From Ustilago trichophora (taxonomy: Eukaryota > Basidiomycota > Ustilaginomycetes > Ustilaginales > Ustilaginaceae), in the NCBI GenBank assembly GCA_900323505.1, contig OOIN01000015.1, positions 186,001-250,000 on the forward strand: a stretch of 64,000 nt of DNA, given 5' to 3'. Below, piece by piece: positions 23,489 through 37,200 of this stretch (positions within the stretch are counted from its first letter, which is position 1; each line of letters begins with the position of its first letter). A program made the position numbers and the translations under genes. The notes beneath the pieces are model-generated. The model saw only the letters and a program-made list of their open reading frames with translations, had not been told where the DNA came from and did no database searches.

Positions 23489-24177
23489 GCGCAGTTGACA
23501 GCCACAATACAGTCGCAATTACCCTTTTCCTCACCAAATTGGACGCTTTTCATCTCTTCCTCTAGATGCCATTTCCATCACGCTCTCCTCACGCTCTTTA
23601 ACTCTCTCCACGAATCTTTTCCCAGGGTGTTGCAATTTTTACTCGATCGATCTTCCAGGCTCTCCTCCCTTCTTGCCCGCTTCTGCCGACTCAACACAGC
23701 CTGATAACAGGCGCGTGCGTGCTGGTCGCACAAGACGGGCCACTTGTTGTATTCCCCGTCTCCGGATAGACTCTCTCTCTCTCTCTCTCTCTCTCGCTCT
23801 GCTGTACTTGTTTAAATCCAACGCTTTTATGGTCTTCTTCTCGTGTCGCACTTCCTGACAAATGTTTCCTCAAGTGACGCTGTGGACAAGATATGGAGTT
23901 TTCAGATGTGGTGGCACGTGCCGTGTGGAGCCATATTGCAATTTACGCGTCGAACCTCTGATCTGAACCAAAAAAAAAAGGAGTGCCGCGGCAGCAAGAA
24001 GCGAGAAGAGTTGTGAACCCTGAAATCCCGACTTGCTCTCTGCACCAATCAACCAACCAACCAACCAACCAACCAACACCTTCTTAGAAGATAGGACAAA
24101 GGTCTTTTCTTGGCAACGAGCATTGAAGTGCTCCAGCTGGGACCCTCATTAGAAGGCGTCTATAGCATGCTGCTGTC
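23489..24177. other. Intergenic between transporter and CHL1
   Basis: Contains a CT tract at about 23770-23794 and a CAAC tetramer run at about 24049-24076. No gene seen. Confidence 0.55.
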
Positions 24178-26840
24178 ATGTCTGACCAACATGAGGCGCT
24201 CAAGCTCCCCATCCCTGGAAGCAGCATCACCGACGCAGAACTCGCTTCTCGCGAGTTCGAGTTCCCTTATCCACAAGCCTACTCGATCCAGCTCGATCTG
24301 ATGCGACAGGTGTTTGCCACCATCGAAGACGGGAAAGTGGGACTGTTTGAGAGTCCTACTGGTACGGGAAAGTCTCTTTCTCTCATCTGTGCTGCTTTCA
24401 CTTGGCTGCGGCAGAATGCACAGCGGCATAGCAGAGGAGGCAGTAACGGCCAAGGTGGCATTGCGACGCAACAAGAACCCGATTGGGTCGTTCAGCATGA
24501 ACAGGATCGAAAGCGTAAACAGCAAGAAATGTACGAGCTCGATCTGAAAGATCGAATCGCTGCTGCACGAGCCAAGCAAGCTGCCCTGAAAAGGAACCAT
24601 CGAGAAGGACTCTTGGACGCCGACACGAGAGCCGCCAAGAAACATCGCAGCACAGCAAACGAAACCCACGACCCAGATTCGGACGATGACCTCCTCATCG
24701 ACGAAAGCGAAGGTGCAAAGCACGCACAAGCACTCCGTATGGCGACCTACACCAAACTCGCCCTAGCCGAGCCATCGACACAACCAAACTCTACCAACCT
24801 CTCGCCAGCAGTACTCGCCCTAATGCAGCAGTACGAACAGACGCACAACCCTTCCACAGGGCACGATGACGGAGAAGAACCCGAAACACTCCCCCGTATC
24901 ATCTATGCCAGTCGAACACACTCGCAACTCTCGCAGTTTGTCGCCGAGCTCAAGAAAACGTCGTTTGGACAAGTCGACGTGTTGGATGTCGACAAGCTTC
25001 CTGTCCGAACGATCGGGCTGGGAAGTCGTAGGCAGATGTGCATCAACGAAGACGTACAGCGTCTAGGCAAAAATCGGGGTGCAGAAGCGATGAACGAGCG
25101 ATGCTTAGAATTGATGAAGGGAAAGGGAAAGAGCAAATGTCCATCATTGCCTACTTTTGACCAGGCGGGGAGAGCACAGATCCTCGAATTTCGCGATGCA
25201 GCCATGGCCCAAGTTGGCGACATTGAAGATCTCGTCCAGCTCGGAAAGTCGACCAAGACATGTCCCTACTTTGCCGCCCGCAGCAGCGCCAAGCAAGCCG
25301 AACTCGTCACTCTACCGTACAACCTCTTGCTCCAAAAAGACGCGCGCACAGCACTCGGCATCAGCCTGGAAGGATGCGTCATCCTGATCGACGAAGCGCA
25401 CAACTTGATCGATACGATCCTGTCGACTCACTCGGTGACGATCGACTCGCGACAGATCGCACAAGCTTCGAAACAGATCGATACGTACCTGGATAAGTTT
25501 GCACTGCGATTGAAAGGTTCCAACGAGCAGAATTTGAGAAAGGTGCGTAAGGTGCTTTCGAGTTTGTCGGCTTTCTTTGCCAAGCACGTCGCGGCGGCCA
25601 AGGGGAAGGGGAAGGGCAAGGCGGAGAATGAGGTGGTCATGACGGCGGCGGATCTGGTGAGGGGGATGAGCGGGAATTTGGATCAGGTCAATTTGGTGAC
25701 GCTCGAGACGTGGTTAAAGGAGACGCAGATTGCGAGAAAGATCAGTGGATATGCGGAAAAGCAGAGCAAGAGGGTGGCAGAGCAGACAGATTCAGCAGCA
25801 GCGGCGGCGGCGAAGCGCAACGCTGGCCAAAACGGCGGCAAAGGTCGACATTCAATCAAGGTCAACACTAGCAAACCCAGCAGCATCGATCAAACCCCAT
25901 CCACGAACCAAAGCGCCATCTCGAGCATGCATGCCATCGAATCGTTTATCCTCTCCCTCGCCAATCGTTCCGAAGACGGCCGCGTCGTCCTCACCACCAT
26001 CTCGGACCCCATTCACACCCACGAATCCATCATCCGTGCCAAATACCAGCTCCTCAACCCTTCTCACGTCTTTAAATCGCTCGTCGACGAAGCGCGGTCC
26101 GTCATCCTCGCTGGAGGAACCATGGAACCGATCTCGGATTTTCGCCAGCAACTCCTCCCCTTCTTACCACCCGAACGTCTAACCACCTTTTCATGCGGTC
26201 ACGTAATCCCTCCTACCAACCTTCTCGTCTCTGTCCTTTCCACCAGTCCCAAAGGTTTGCCGTTCGAGTTCAAGTTCGACTCGCGCGACAATATCGAGCT
26301 GCTCGACGAGCTCGGACGGACTCTGGTGAATCTCTGCAATATCGTCCCCAAAGGTTTGGTGGTGTTCGTACCATCGTATGCGTTTTTGGACAGAGTCATG
26401 GCGAGGTGGAAGGATACAGCCTCGGGAGGGATGCTGCAAAGACTAGGTGCGAAGAAGAAGATCTTTGTGGAGCCAAAGACAACAATGGAGGTGGATAGGG
26501 TTCTGGGAGAGTACACTGGCGCAATTCGCGGGGTGGAAGGGAAAGCAGCAGCAGGAGGCGCGATCATGTTCGCCGTGGTAGGGGCAAAGCTTTCGGAAGG
26601 TATCAATTTCTCAGACGACCTCGCGAGAGGCGTCGTCATGGTAGGTATGCCATTTGCCAACATGCACAGCCCCGAGCTCGCCGAGCGGATGAAGTACGTT
26701 CGTGACCTTGCCAAACAAGACCCAGCCTTGGTAGGGTCTACACATAAAGTCGCTGATCCAGTAAGTCTCTCATCCCCCGGTCTTTTTTTTCTTCTTCTCC
26801 AATGATCGCAATCACCCTTCGAACCGAAGCTAATTTTGAC

Positions 26841-26871
<31 letters not shown>

Positions 26872-27104
26872 AGGGCCACGAACTGTATACAAATCTATGC
26901 ATGAAGGCAGTCAACCAATCGATCGGACGCGCAGTACGCCATCAAAACGACTATGCGGCACTGATCCTCCTCGACCGACGCTATGCTCGCCCCGAGATCC
27001 GCCAACGTCTTCCCGGATGGATCCGCAATCAGGTCACCGTAGCCGATCGCTTCGGGAGCATGGTTCAGCAAACAGCGGCTTTCTTCAAGCATCGCAAGGA
27101 TTGA
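24178..27104 (+). CDS. CHL1: Chl1/DDX11-type iron-sulphur DNA helicase
   Basis: Two exons, 24178-26760 and 26874-27104, with a 113-nt intron whose pyrimidine tract is a CT repeat; 937 residues. It is an XPD-family 5'-3' helicase that acts in sister-chromatid cohesion and replication-fork repair. Visible motifs: FPYPQAYSIQLDLM before the Walker A box SPTGTGKS (59-66), RTHSQLSQF, four spaced cysteines of the Fe-S cluster (QMCINED, ERCLELM, SKCPSL, KTCPYF), the DEAH box LIDEAHNLID, and the final motif VI QSIGRAVRH, which lies in exon 2. An insertion rich in charged residues between motifs I and Ia, including RKQQEMYELDLKDR, is typical of Chl1/DDX11 rather than XPD or FANCJ. Length compares with 861 in budding yeast and about 970 in human. 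Confidence 0.95.
26841..26870. repeat. (CT)n tract forming the intron pyrimidine tract of CHL1
   Basis: A CT dinucleotide run (interrupted by one TTT) ends directly at the CAG acceptor at 26871-26873, so a microsatellite serves as the polypyrimidine tract. Confidence 0.85.
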
Positions 27105-27672
27105 GCTTCCCTCCTACATCCAGATCATCATCTCACTGTACAATTACACTTTGCCAAAGAAAAAGAATAAAAGCAGATACATGGCGATCTTGACTTGCTC
27201 GTTTCACATCGTGCTTTATAAGGACCATTGGAGGGAGGCGGAGCGTGAATGGGTGTCAGATCGATATCGTATGACATGAACGCTCGCACCAAAAAAAAAA
27301 TAAGTTCAAAATTAGCCGTTAAATTTACCAAAACAGAGGCCGTTGTCACCGACATTCGACAATTTGGAGCCCCAAAGCCGATGAATTTCGGCTGCCGCCA
27401 AGAGCGAGGATGATGCGTGTGTGTCTTTCGGACAGCCGTTTATGCCTCGTCACGAGTTGCGTGTGTGTGTAGGGCGGCGACCGTCAAATCCGACATTTTT
27501 TTCTCCTTTTGAGCTGACCGTGACAAGCGGGGACCCCGCACTGGTTTAGCCCTCTGATCAAGGGTATCTGGGGTTCATAACCATCTTTGTTTCTTTTCTT
27601 CACCCTTTGCTTCTCTCACAACATCTTTCTTACTACTTCTTTTCTCAGTTTGCAACACAGAGAAACGACAAG
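27105..27672. other. Intergenic between CHL1 and the E2 gene
   Basis: Terminator of CHL1 and promoter of the next gene. I see short GT-rich stretches near 27415-27470 and no gene. Confidence 0.5.
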
Positions 27673-29265
27673 ATGATCGCGAGAACAGCTTTGCGTCGCG
27701 GCCTCAAGCTGAGCACCAGCACGGGTCGCATTTCAACCACGCATCTCGTGCTCAAAAGGACCTATGTCCAATCGTCGTCATCTTCATCTTCGATCCCCAT
27801 CGTGATGGGTGGGAGTACCTCTACGACGCTACGTAGTTTCGCAACCACCCCTCGTCGACTGGCTACCGAGATCAAACCGTACCTTCTCGCCGATGTCGGA
27901 GAGGGTATTACCGAATGCGAGATCATCAAGTGGTTCGTCCAGCCGGGTGCGGTGGTGCAAGAGTTTGACCCGATCTGCGAGGTACAGAGCGACAAGGCTA
28001 GTGTCGAAATCACCTCGAGATACGCAGGCAAGATCAAGAGACTGATGCACAAGGAAGGAGATGTGGCCAAAGTAGGACATGCGTTGTGTGAGATCGAGAT
28101 GGAATCCGATGGATCTTCCGGTGCTGCTACGGAGCAGGGTAAAGAGGAGGCCGAGGAGGAGAAGGTGGAGATCACGGGTGTGTCGAAGGAGTCCGAGTTC
28201 AAGGCGGTGGATATGGAGGGCTTTGTCTCTGCAGAGGAGAAACATTCGAATGGTGGAGGTGGTGGTCATGCTGCAGGCAATGGTAGGGATGTTTTGGCTA
28301 CACCGGCAGTGAGGAGGGTGTCGAGGGAGCACAATGTCGATCTCTCCCAAGTTCGAGGTACAGGCCGCGATGGTAGGATCACCAAAGAGGACGTCCTAAA
28401 CCACATTCAGAACGGCAACGCCCAATCCTCATCTCCCTCTCCCTCTTCAACCAGCACCACCAGCTCCTCCTCCTCCACTCCTACTCCCGCCCCGGCAGCC
28501 GGGAGCACCGAAATCATCGACCTAACCCCGGTCCAACGCGCCATGTTCAAAGCCATGACCGCCACACTCTCCACGCCTCATTTCGCCTATTCCGACGAAA
28601 TCGACGTTACCGATCTCGACAAAGTTCGCAAGCTCCTCTCTTCCTCGATCCCTTCACGCTACACTTCTGCCGGCGATGCCTCCTACAGCAAGTTGACGCT
28701 GTTGCCACTTTTGCTCAAAGCCATGTCGCTTGCACTGCACGAGCATCCCATGTTTAGATCAACCCTCAACAGCGAGCAGAAGCTAGTTCGACGTTCATCG
28801 CACGATATCTCGATCGCCCTTTCGTCCAAAGTTGGCCTCTTGACACCGTGTATCTCCGATGTACAGTCCAGATCGATCTACGATCTATCCGCCGCCATCA
28901 CTAGGCTACAGACCATCGCAGCATCTCCAAAGGGCCTTTCACCTTCAGATCTCAAACAAACAGGAACAATCACCCTCAGCAACATAGGCGCCGTAGGCGG
29001 TGGAACCTACACCCACCCCCTCCTACCCCCCACCGGCCAACTCGCAATAGGCGCTCTAGGAAGAACCAGACCCTTACCCAGATTCGCATCCGAAATCCCA
29101 TCCCTACAACATTCAGACCCAGACACAATCGTAAAAAGACTCATCATGCCCATCTCCTTCACCGCAGATCATAGAGTCGTCGAAGGCGCCGATCTCGCAA
29201 AACTCGTAAACAGGTGGAAACAGTTGGTCGAAATTCCTTCCCTCTGGCTAGGCCTTTTGGCTTGA
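27673..29265 (+). CDS. Branched-chain 2-oxoacid dehydrogenase E2 (dihydrolipoyl acyltransferase), mitochondrial
   Basis: Single exon, 530 residues from the ATG at 27673. Residues 1-65 form an Arg/Ser/Thr-rich mitochondrial presequence. The lipoyl domain follows (YLLADVGEGITECEIIKWFV) with the lipoylated lysine in QSDKAS at Lys108, preferring the branched-chain type over pyruvate E2 (which has ETDKA). A linker leads to the E3-binding domain (TPAVRRVSREHNVDLSQVRG, GRDGRITKEDVLNHI), then a Ser/Thr/Pro linker and the catalytic domain (LTPVQRAMFKAMTATLSTPH). The active-site motif is ADHRVVEGA with His500. The enzyme acts in valine, leucine and isoleucine breakdown. Near the end the codon use shifts towards A-rich synonyms without loss of frame. 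Confidence 0.93.
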   Translation: MIARTALRRGLKLSTSTGRISTTHLVLKRTYVQSSSSSSSIPIVMGGSTSTTLRSFATTPRRLATEIKPYLLADVGEGITECEIIKWFVQPGAVVQEFDPICEVQSDKASVEITSRYAGKIKRLMHKEGDVAKVGHALCEIEMESDGSSGAATEQGKEEAEEEKVEITGVSKESEFKAVDMEGFVSAEEKHSNGGGGGHAAGNGRDVLATPAVRRVSREHNVDLSQVRGTGRDGRITKEDVLNHIQNGNAQSSSPSPSSTSTTSSSSSTPTPAPAAGSTEIIDLTPVQRAMFKAMTATLSTPHFAYSDEIDVTDLDKVRKLLSSSIPSRYTSAGDASYSKLTLLPLLLKAMSLALHEHPMFRSTLNSEQKLVRRSSHDISIALSSKVGLLTPCISDVQSRSIYDLSAAITRLQTIAASPKGLSPSDLKQTGTITLSNIGAVGGGTYTHPLLPPTGQLAIGALGRTRPLPRFASEIPSLQHSDPDTIVKRLIMPISFTADHRVVEGADLAKLVNRWKQLVEIPSLWLGLLA

Positions 29266-29598
29266 AGTTTACATTAACGTTACGCTACTGTTCCTTTTTT
29301 TTTTAGAATCTTCGCAATACGATTGCTTGTCCTTGTTCACATCATCTTCAATCGAGTGTCATCGTGAGAACTCTACAGTCGACGTCAACATGCTTCGCAA
29401 AACCTTGCCCAACTTCTCGGCTTCTTGCAGTCAGTGAGGTCTTTCACAGTCTGATCCAGTCTCTCGATGCGTGTGCGCTTGGTTTGGGGTCTGGGTTTGG
29501 CTTGCTTCAATTAAGCGGGCACAGCGTTCATGATTTACAAAAAAAATAAGATGAGGGAAATGTCTTCAAGACACATTCAGATGCAGGGCTAACAAAGT
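29266..29598. other. Convergent 3' region between the E2 and GFA1 genes
   Basis: Two genes end here. A short A run near 29537-29546 is the only notable feature. Confidence 0.5.
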
Positions 29599-31813
<2,215 letters not shown>

Positions 31814-34271
31814 GATTGCGACTCGTGTATATGAATAGGACCGATGCTCAGCAACGGTGTTAAAGAGAGATCAACGGAAAAGAAATGAAGGAAATCGAGG
31901 AATGTAGCTGCGTCTCTAGATTGTACAGAGCAATAGGACAGCGAGCGAAAGAAAAGGTTGAGCAACGAACGCGGGTTTGTAGGAAGTCAAAGACGGCGAA
32001 CGATGATGGAGGGAGGAAAAAGGGGGAGACGACGATGTCGAGGAGGCGAAAGACAACAATACGGAGAGTTTAAAGGAGAAAGCGATTGGCAAGCGACGCT
32101 CGCGCATTCAAGCCAAAGAGCAAAAGATCAAAGCAGAGGGCACAAAAGAATCGGCGGCGGCGGCGGCTGTGCTGTGTTGATCTGCTGCAAATGAGTGCCG
32201 AATGTGACACTCTCAAGAGTAGTGAGGGAGCGGTGCGTGTGTGTGTGTGTGTGTGTGTGTTGGCAGCTCGCCAAAAAAAAGGGGCTCGAGCCAATTCAAG
32301 TTTTCCTTGCAACACCCGACAGCACTTGTTGCCACGGACGAGCGAATTCGTGCAGCCTCGAAAAAGAAAAAGCAGAACCAACGCAACACATCACTTTTTC
32401 TTGAATTTCCACAAGTCCGAACACGCAAAAACAGGGGCTCAGCAGTGTTTGACCATTGGCTGCAATTTGTACAGGTGTTGGATTCCAACATCAACCAAAC
32501 ACTGCTCATTTGCCTTTTCTCTTCAAACAGAGCGCGTCTCGGTCGAGACCGTAGATCAGACATACACTCTTTTGCAAGATCAACACAGCACCAGGAGCGT
32601 CGCCAGTGTTGCTGTGCCATTACACCATCGATCGACATCCTCCTTGAAAGTGTTGGCGGACGTAGAAATTGCAAGAATCGACCTTCCCTCCTCGATTCTT
32701 TCTTTCTTGCTTTTTTTTTCCGGAGTTGCTCGCTCATATGTACAATAAATATACTCCTGCAACATCGCGTACAACTTGCCTAAGTCTCCGCGGTCAACTC
32801 GGCTTGCACGATAGAATAGTAAGCATTCACGCTCGCTCGTTCCTAGTTGGAAGCATCATCACGTACATTTCGTTTGGCTTGTTCGACTGCTTTCCTGTTG
32901 CGGTGAGCTGGCCTAGATTGTCTTTGCTTGGCGGCTGGAAGTTGATGTTCTGAATATTTTAGCATCAAGCTGCGTTGAGCTGCGCCGCGCCAATCGACTC
33001 CTGATCCTTGGAATTCCGTTTCCAGGCTGTGCCTGCAAACTGCGTGTGGCGGCACATCTCATCTCATATCTCTCTCCCACCCTCTCTCTCTTCCTACAGT
33101 ATTTTTGACACTGCTTCACCGGACTTGGATGGTCAAATAAGGTCTTCTTTAAGCGCCACTTTTGACCGCCGACTCTCTTTGAGCGCAGCTCCGACAAAAG
33201 AATGGCACAAACACGCCGAGCGGCTAATACTCTTGTCTCCGAACACGGGACAGGGCAGTGCATCGTGTATTGTGTACAGTACAGTACAGTACAGTACAGT
33301 ACGTGTGGCTGAGAAAAAAATAATCAAGCGAATTCATTCAACAGCGTCGATCATCTGGCGGTCCTCTTCTGCCACGTTCTTGATTCAGTATCAAACGAGC
33401 GCATCGGATTTGCTCCAGAGTAACCAATTGCTCTGCCATTTGATGGCGCATTGCAAGTCGGGGCGAACGCTCATGCAGCTGGCGATTCACCTCACGTCAA
33501 ACCAAAACGAAATCCGTCAAAATATGCTCGTGTTCGCTCGCTTCGCTGAAAATCGTGAAATCCGCTGACCTTGAATTTATTCTTTACTTTTCCAAGCGAA
33601 AATTGTCCAAATGCGAAGAGGCAAGCAATAGTACTGCAGTGTAGTCTGTCATCTTGATTTCACAGGTGGTCAGCACCAAGTCAGATCTGCTTCATACATG
33701 TCTCTGAACATGTACAGCTTTGCCGCAGCATCACTTGACCGGCGATTGAGATTCGGACAAACGGATGTTCAAAAGTGGGCTGGCCGAACCCGATTTCAAT
33801 TATCGGGGGTTGAACCTTTAATCGGTAGATCGTGTTCGCGACGCAGGATTTGGTGTGGAGGCTTTTTACGCTTTTGCCACGCCAAAAGCTCAAAAGACGT
33901 GTCGTGAGCAGGTGTGACTTTCCTCGAGTGTTGAAAAAAAGTGTTGGACTCTCTCAACGTGATGAGCCAATTGACACAACTGTGACCAACTTTATCTGTC
34001 GCCATCTTTCCCACACCATCATCGGTTCCTTCCGATGGCCTCATTCACTACACACGGGCTCTGAATCCTCTCTGACGTGGTGACACCTCATAACAACCGC
34101 AGCATCAGTTGATGGAATCGTTCGCAATATCCGACAACAGCTCGACAGAATGACCGACTCAGCAGCAGCTACTTGGTCGCCATCCTAATCTCTCGCCACC
34201 CTTTCTTCATGACCATATTTATTGCATTCTATAGGTCTATCAGCGCAGTCTAGGATACATCTCACCCAAAA
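31814..34271. other. Long divergent intergenic region between GFA1 and brh2
   Basis: 2.5 kb without a supported gene. It contains a GT tract at about 32237-32261 and the TACAG pentamer array at 33274-33302. Several open frames of 100-220 codons overlap each other in different frames and have no family features, so I do not call them. Part of the stretch may be long leaders. Confidence 0.5.
33274..33302. repeat. (TACAG)n pentanucleotide array
   Basis: Overlapping GTACAGTAC units, about five and a half perfect TACAG repeats. The same pentamer occurs singly or in short arrays in other intergenic stretches of the window. Confidence 0.9.
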
Positions 34272-37200
34272 ATGCACGACTTTGCACAATCGCACGACGC
34301 CCCTGCGTTTCCCAATAGCGGGCCCGACCACCTACCTGACGATGAGGTTGCCGCCACCCAGCAGTCGATCTTAGAAGAGCTGCATATAATCAGCGAGGAG
34401 GTTCTCACCCAGCATCTCAGCCACAACCATCTTTCCACAGACGATTGCATTCAGCAACAGCCGTCTCTGGCCGACGTGAACGAACATCCCGAACCGTTGA
34501 GCGCTTCTTTCGACCATGCTGAAGAGCCGCATGTCTCTGATAGCGAGCCTGCAAGCCCAGATGACGACAAAATTCCAGCATTCCCGTTGCCAGAGCCAGA
34601 AGGCATCCCGACGTCACCTACATTCGATGCAAAAGAGGCGTCCTTGCCGACACAGATTCCATCGCTAGCAGCCATCGCCGAGGCAGCCCCGACAGACTCG
34701 ATAGCCACAGTGGTAGCGGAGGGCGCGCTGGCAGAGCCAAGTGCGCCATATGCAGATGCGACAGCTGCGATAGTGGTGCAAGAGGCAGGAGCAAGGTCAC
34801 AGGCTGCGACAGAAGCTTGCGCAAAGGCGGCGTTGACCACACATCCTCAGGTCGGTACGGTGGCGAACAATCTGGAGTCGTCGCAACCCGCTCTTGCAAG
34901 TCCAGCGCAGCAATCTGGCGGCATGTCCCTGATGCGAGCTGTCCCAGTCGCCTCGGACCTCCTTGATCCCAGCGATATCAAGATGGAGGTTGAAGCCGAA
35001 GCTGATCTTGACCACACCGACCTATTCGACGGCATAGATGCAGATGCCTTTGATGATATCGAGCTCAGCCCACCCATCTGCAGACAAGCTTTCTTGCCTC
35101 CCATGGACGATGCTGCTCGCATCAATCAGAGTCAGGCACCGACGTCGCCGACGCGGATCAACATTCCCACAGCTTCGCAGCATTTGGCAGGTCTCGAGCT
35201 CTCTTTCGACGGAGACGACGTTTTGGGTCCAGAGCCGCCAGAAGCACCTCCAGGTAGCCAGATGTCGTCGTTCCTCGCACCTTCTTTTGTCGGCTTCAAA
35301 ACCGGACGTGGAAAGCAAGTCAAGCCCAGCGAGAAAGCTCTTGAAGCCGCACGCAAGCTCATGCTCCATCTCGAGGCATCTCAAGACCTGCTACCGCCTC
35401 CGCTAGCATCTCAATCCGCATTCCAAACAGCATCTCAATCCGCATTCCAAACAGCATCTCAATCTGCATCACAATTTCGCCCCCGCGCATTCGAATCGCC
35501 TTCACGGGTGCCTCAGCCAATCTTGAACGGAGATGCAGCAAAGTCGACGCTCGACAGAGAGCCTATGCACGAGATTGCTCCACCACAGAGCAGCATCTCG
35601 AATGCAGATCAGGTACAGTCACCTCTTTCAAAGAGCAATCCTGCTTCGGCGCACGTAGTGACAGCAGCACAAGTGACGCCAGCCAGCCAAGTGCAACGTC
35701 AGCCATTTGTGACGCCAAGACCAGTACGAAGTGCACTCTTCTCCAATAGTCAGAGTCTGGCGAGTCCGATGCGGACTCGCGCTGCCGCATCAGGCTCGCG
35801 CTTCACCACGCCACAACCTAGCAAGCGCATTTCGCTCGGCATGATGCCAAGGGTTGAGATCGGTGGCAGCACAGGCAGAAAGAGGACGATGCCCAAATTT
35901 GTTACGCCATTTAAGGACGGCAAGCGGCCGCGAGCTGAAGAGCAGGAAGATCCCACATCGCCGTTACGTAGGCTGAACAGTGGCGATCTGGAATTGTCCA
36001 AACCAAACCCCGTTGTGAATCGTCAATATCCACCTACTTCTGCAAGCAAGGTGCAGGCAAGCACCAGCTCACAAGGCCCCGCTGTTTTCATCATGCAGTC
36101 TGCTGGTCCACGCCAGAAGTTGTCAGACGTTGGCAGACCAGAGTACTACTCGATACTACAGATGATTGCCAAGGGTGTCCCTGACGAGGTTGCAGTCATC
36201 CTCAAGGACGCCTCTCGAGCAGCACGATATGCTTTCGAGGCTCCCAACGGTGGATTGTTGATGCAGAAGCATGCTCTGGACGAGCTACTTGCCAGAGGTT
36301 GCTCGAATGCAAAGCTGCCATGGGTGCAGAATCACTGGACGCTCATTCTGTGGAAACTTGCTGCCATGGTGCGATTCGAGCCGAGCAGTGCACGCGAGCG
36401 TTGGAGCTGGAACGAGGTCATCCGACAGCTGTTGTACCGCTACGAGCGCGAGGTCCATCTTGCGCAGCGGTCATGCATCAAGCGCATCCAGGAACACGAC
36501 TCTTCACCAGCGAGACCAATGGTCTTGTTTGTGTCCAATATTTCTGAGGAAGAAAACGAGGTCCGAGACAAAGCTGGTGCTATCTCCACGCGTAGAAGCA
36601 CGATTCTAGAGCTGTCAGACGGATGGTACCGCATCCAAGCCCAGATCGATCCAGTTCTGACAAGAGCTTGTCAGGGGGGCCGTCTCCGCATCGGTCAAAA
36701 GCTCGCCATCATGGGCGCAACACTAGATACTCAAGGCGACGGCATCGAAGTGCTGACCGCATACCACCTGTCGAGCCTTGTGCTCGCCTCCAACTCGGTG
36801 TCACTGGCGCCTTGGGATGCGAAGCTCGGCTTTGCACCATCTCCGTTCTTTGCCAGCCTGCGCAGCCTTACACCCGACGGCGGTGTGGTCTCGCTCATGG
36901 ATGTGATCATCACCAGGGTCTACCCTATCGCATATATGGACGTGGAACACTCTTCCAAGTCGGGCGCCCAGCATCGTGGGGCAGCTGAAGAAGCCGAGCA
37001 ACTCGAAGCATGGACCAAGAAACGAGAAGACGCCATGGCTCGCCTTGAGCTAGAGATGGAGAGCGAGAACCGAAAGTTGTACGACCTCGTCGAAGCGCTA
37101 GGCGATCTTGTGGGCGATTCATTCCTGCCTTCCATCCCAGACGATCCCAGTGGCAGACTCGAAGCTATGGCGAATACCCTATTCGAACAGCTTCGTGTGC

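Noticed and set aside
24049..24076. CAAC tetramer run as a telomere-like repeat
   Set aside because: The unit differs from TTAGGG-type telomeric repeats and is short and intergenic.
27536..27590. tRNA-like stretch (GGGGTTCATAACC with an upstream TGGTTTAGC-like sequence)
   Set aside because: It only resembles the A and B boxes; no cloverleaf with paired acceptor and anticodon stems could be drawn.
32086..32783. Overlapping open frames of 170-220 codons upstream of brh2
   Set aside because: Several frames overlap on both strands across GT and A-rich repeats, with no conserved domain and no consistent start.
33008..33568. 186-codon plus-strand open frame upstream of brh2
   Set aside because: It runs through the TACAG array (reading STVQYSTV) and shows no protein family character.
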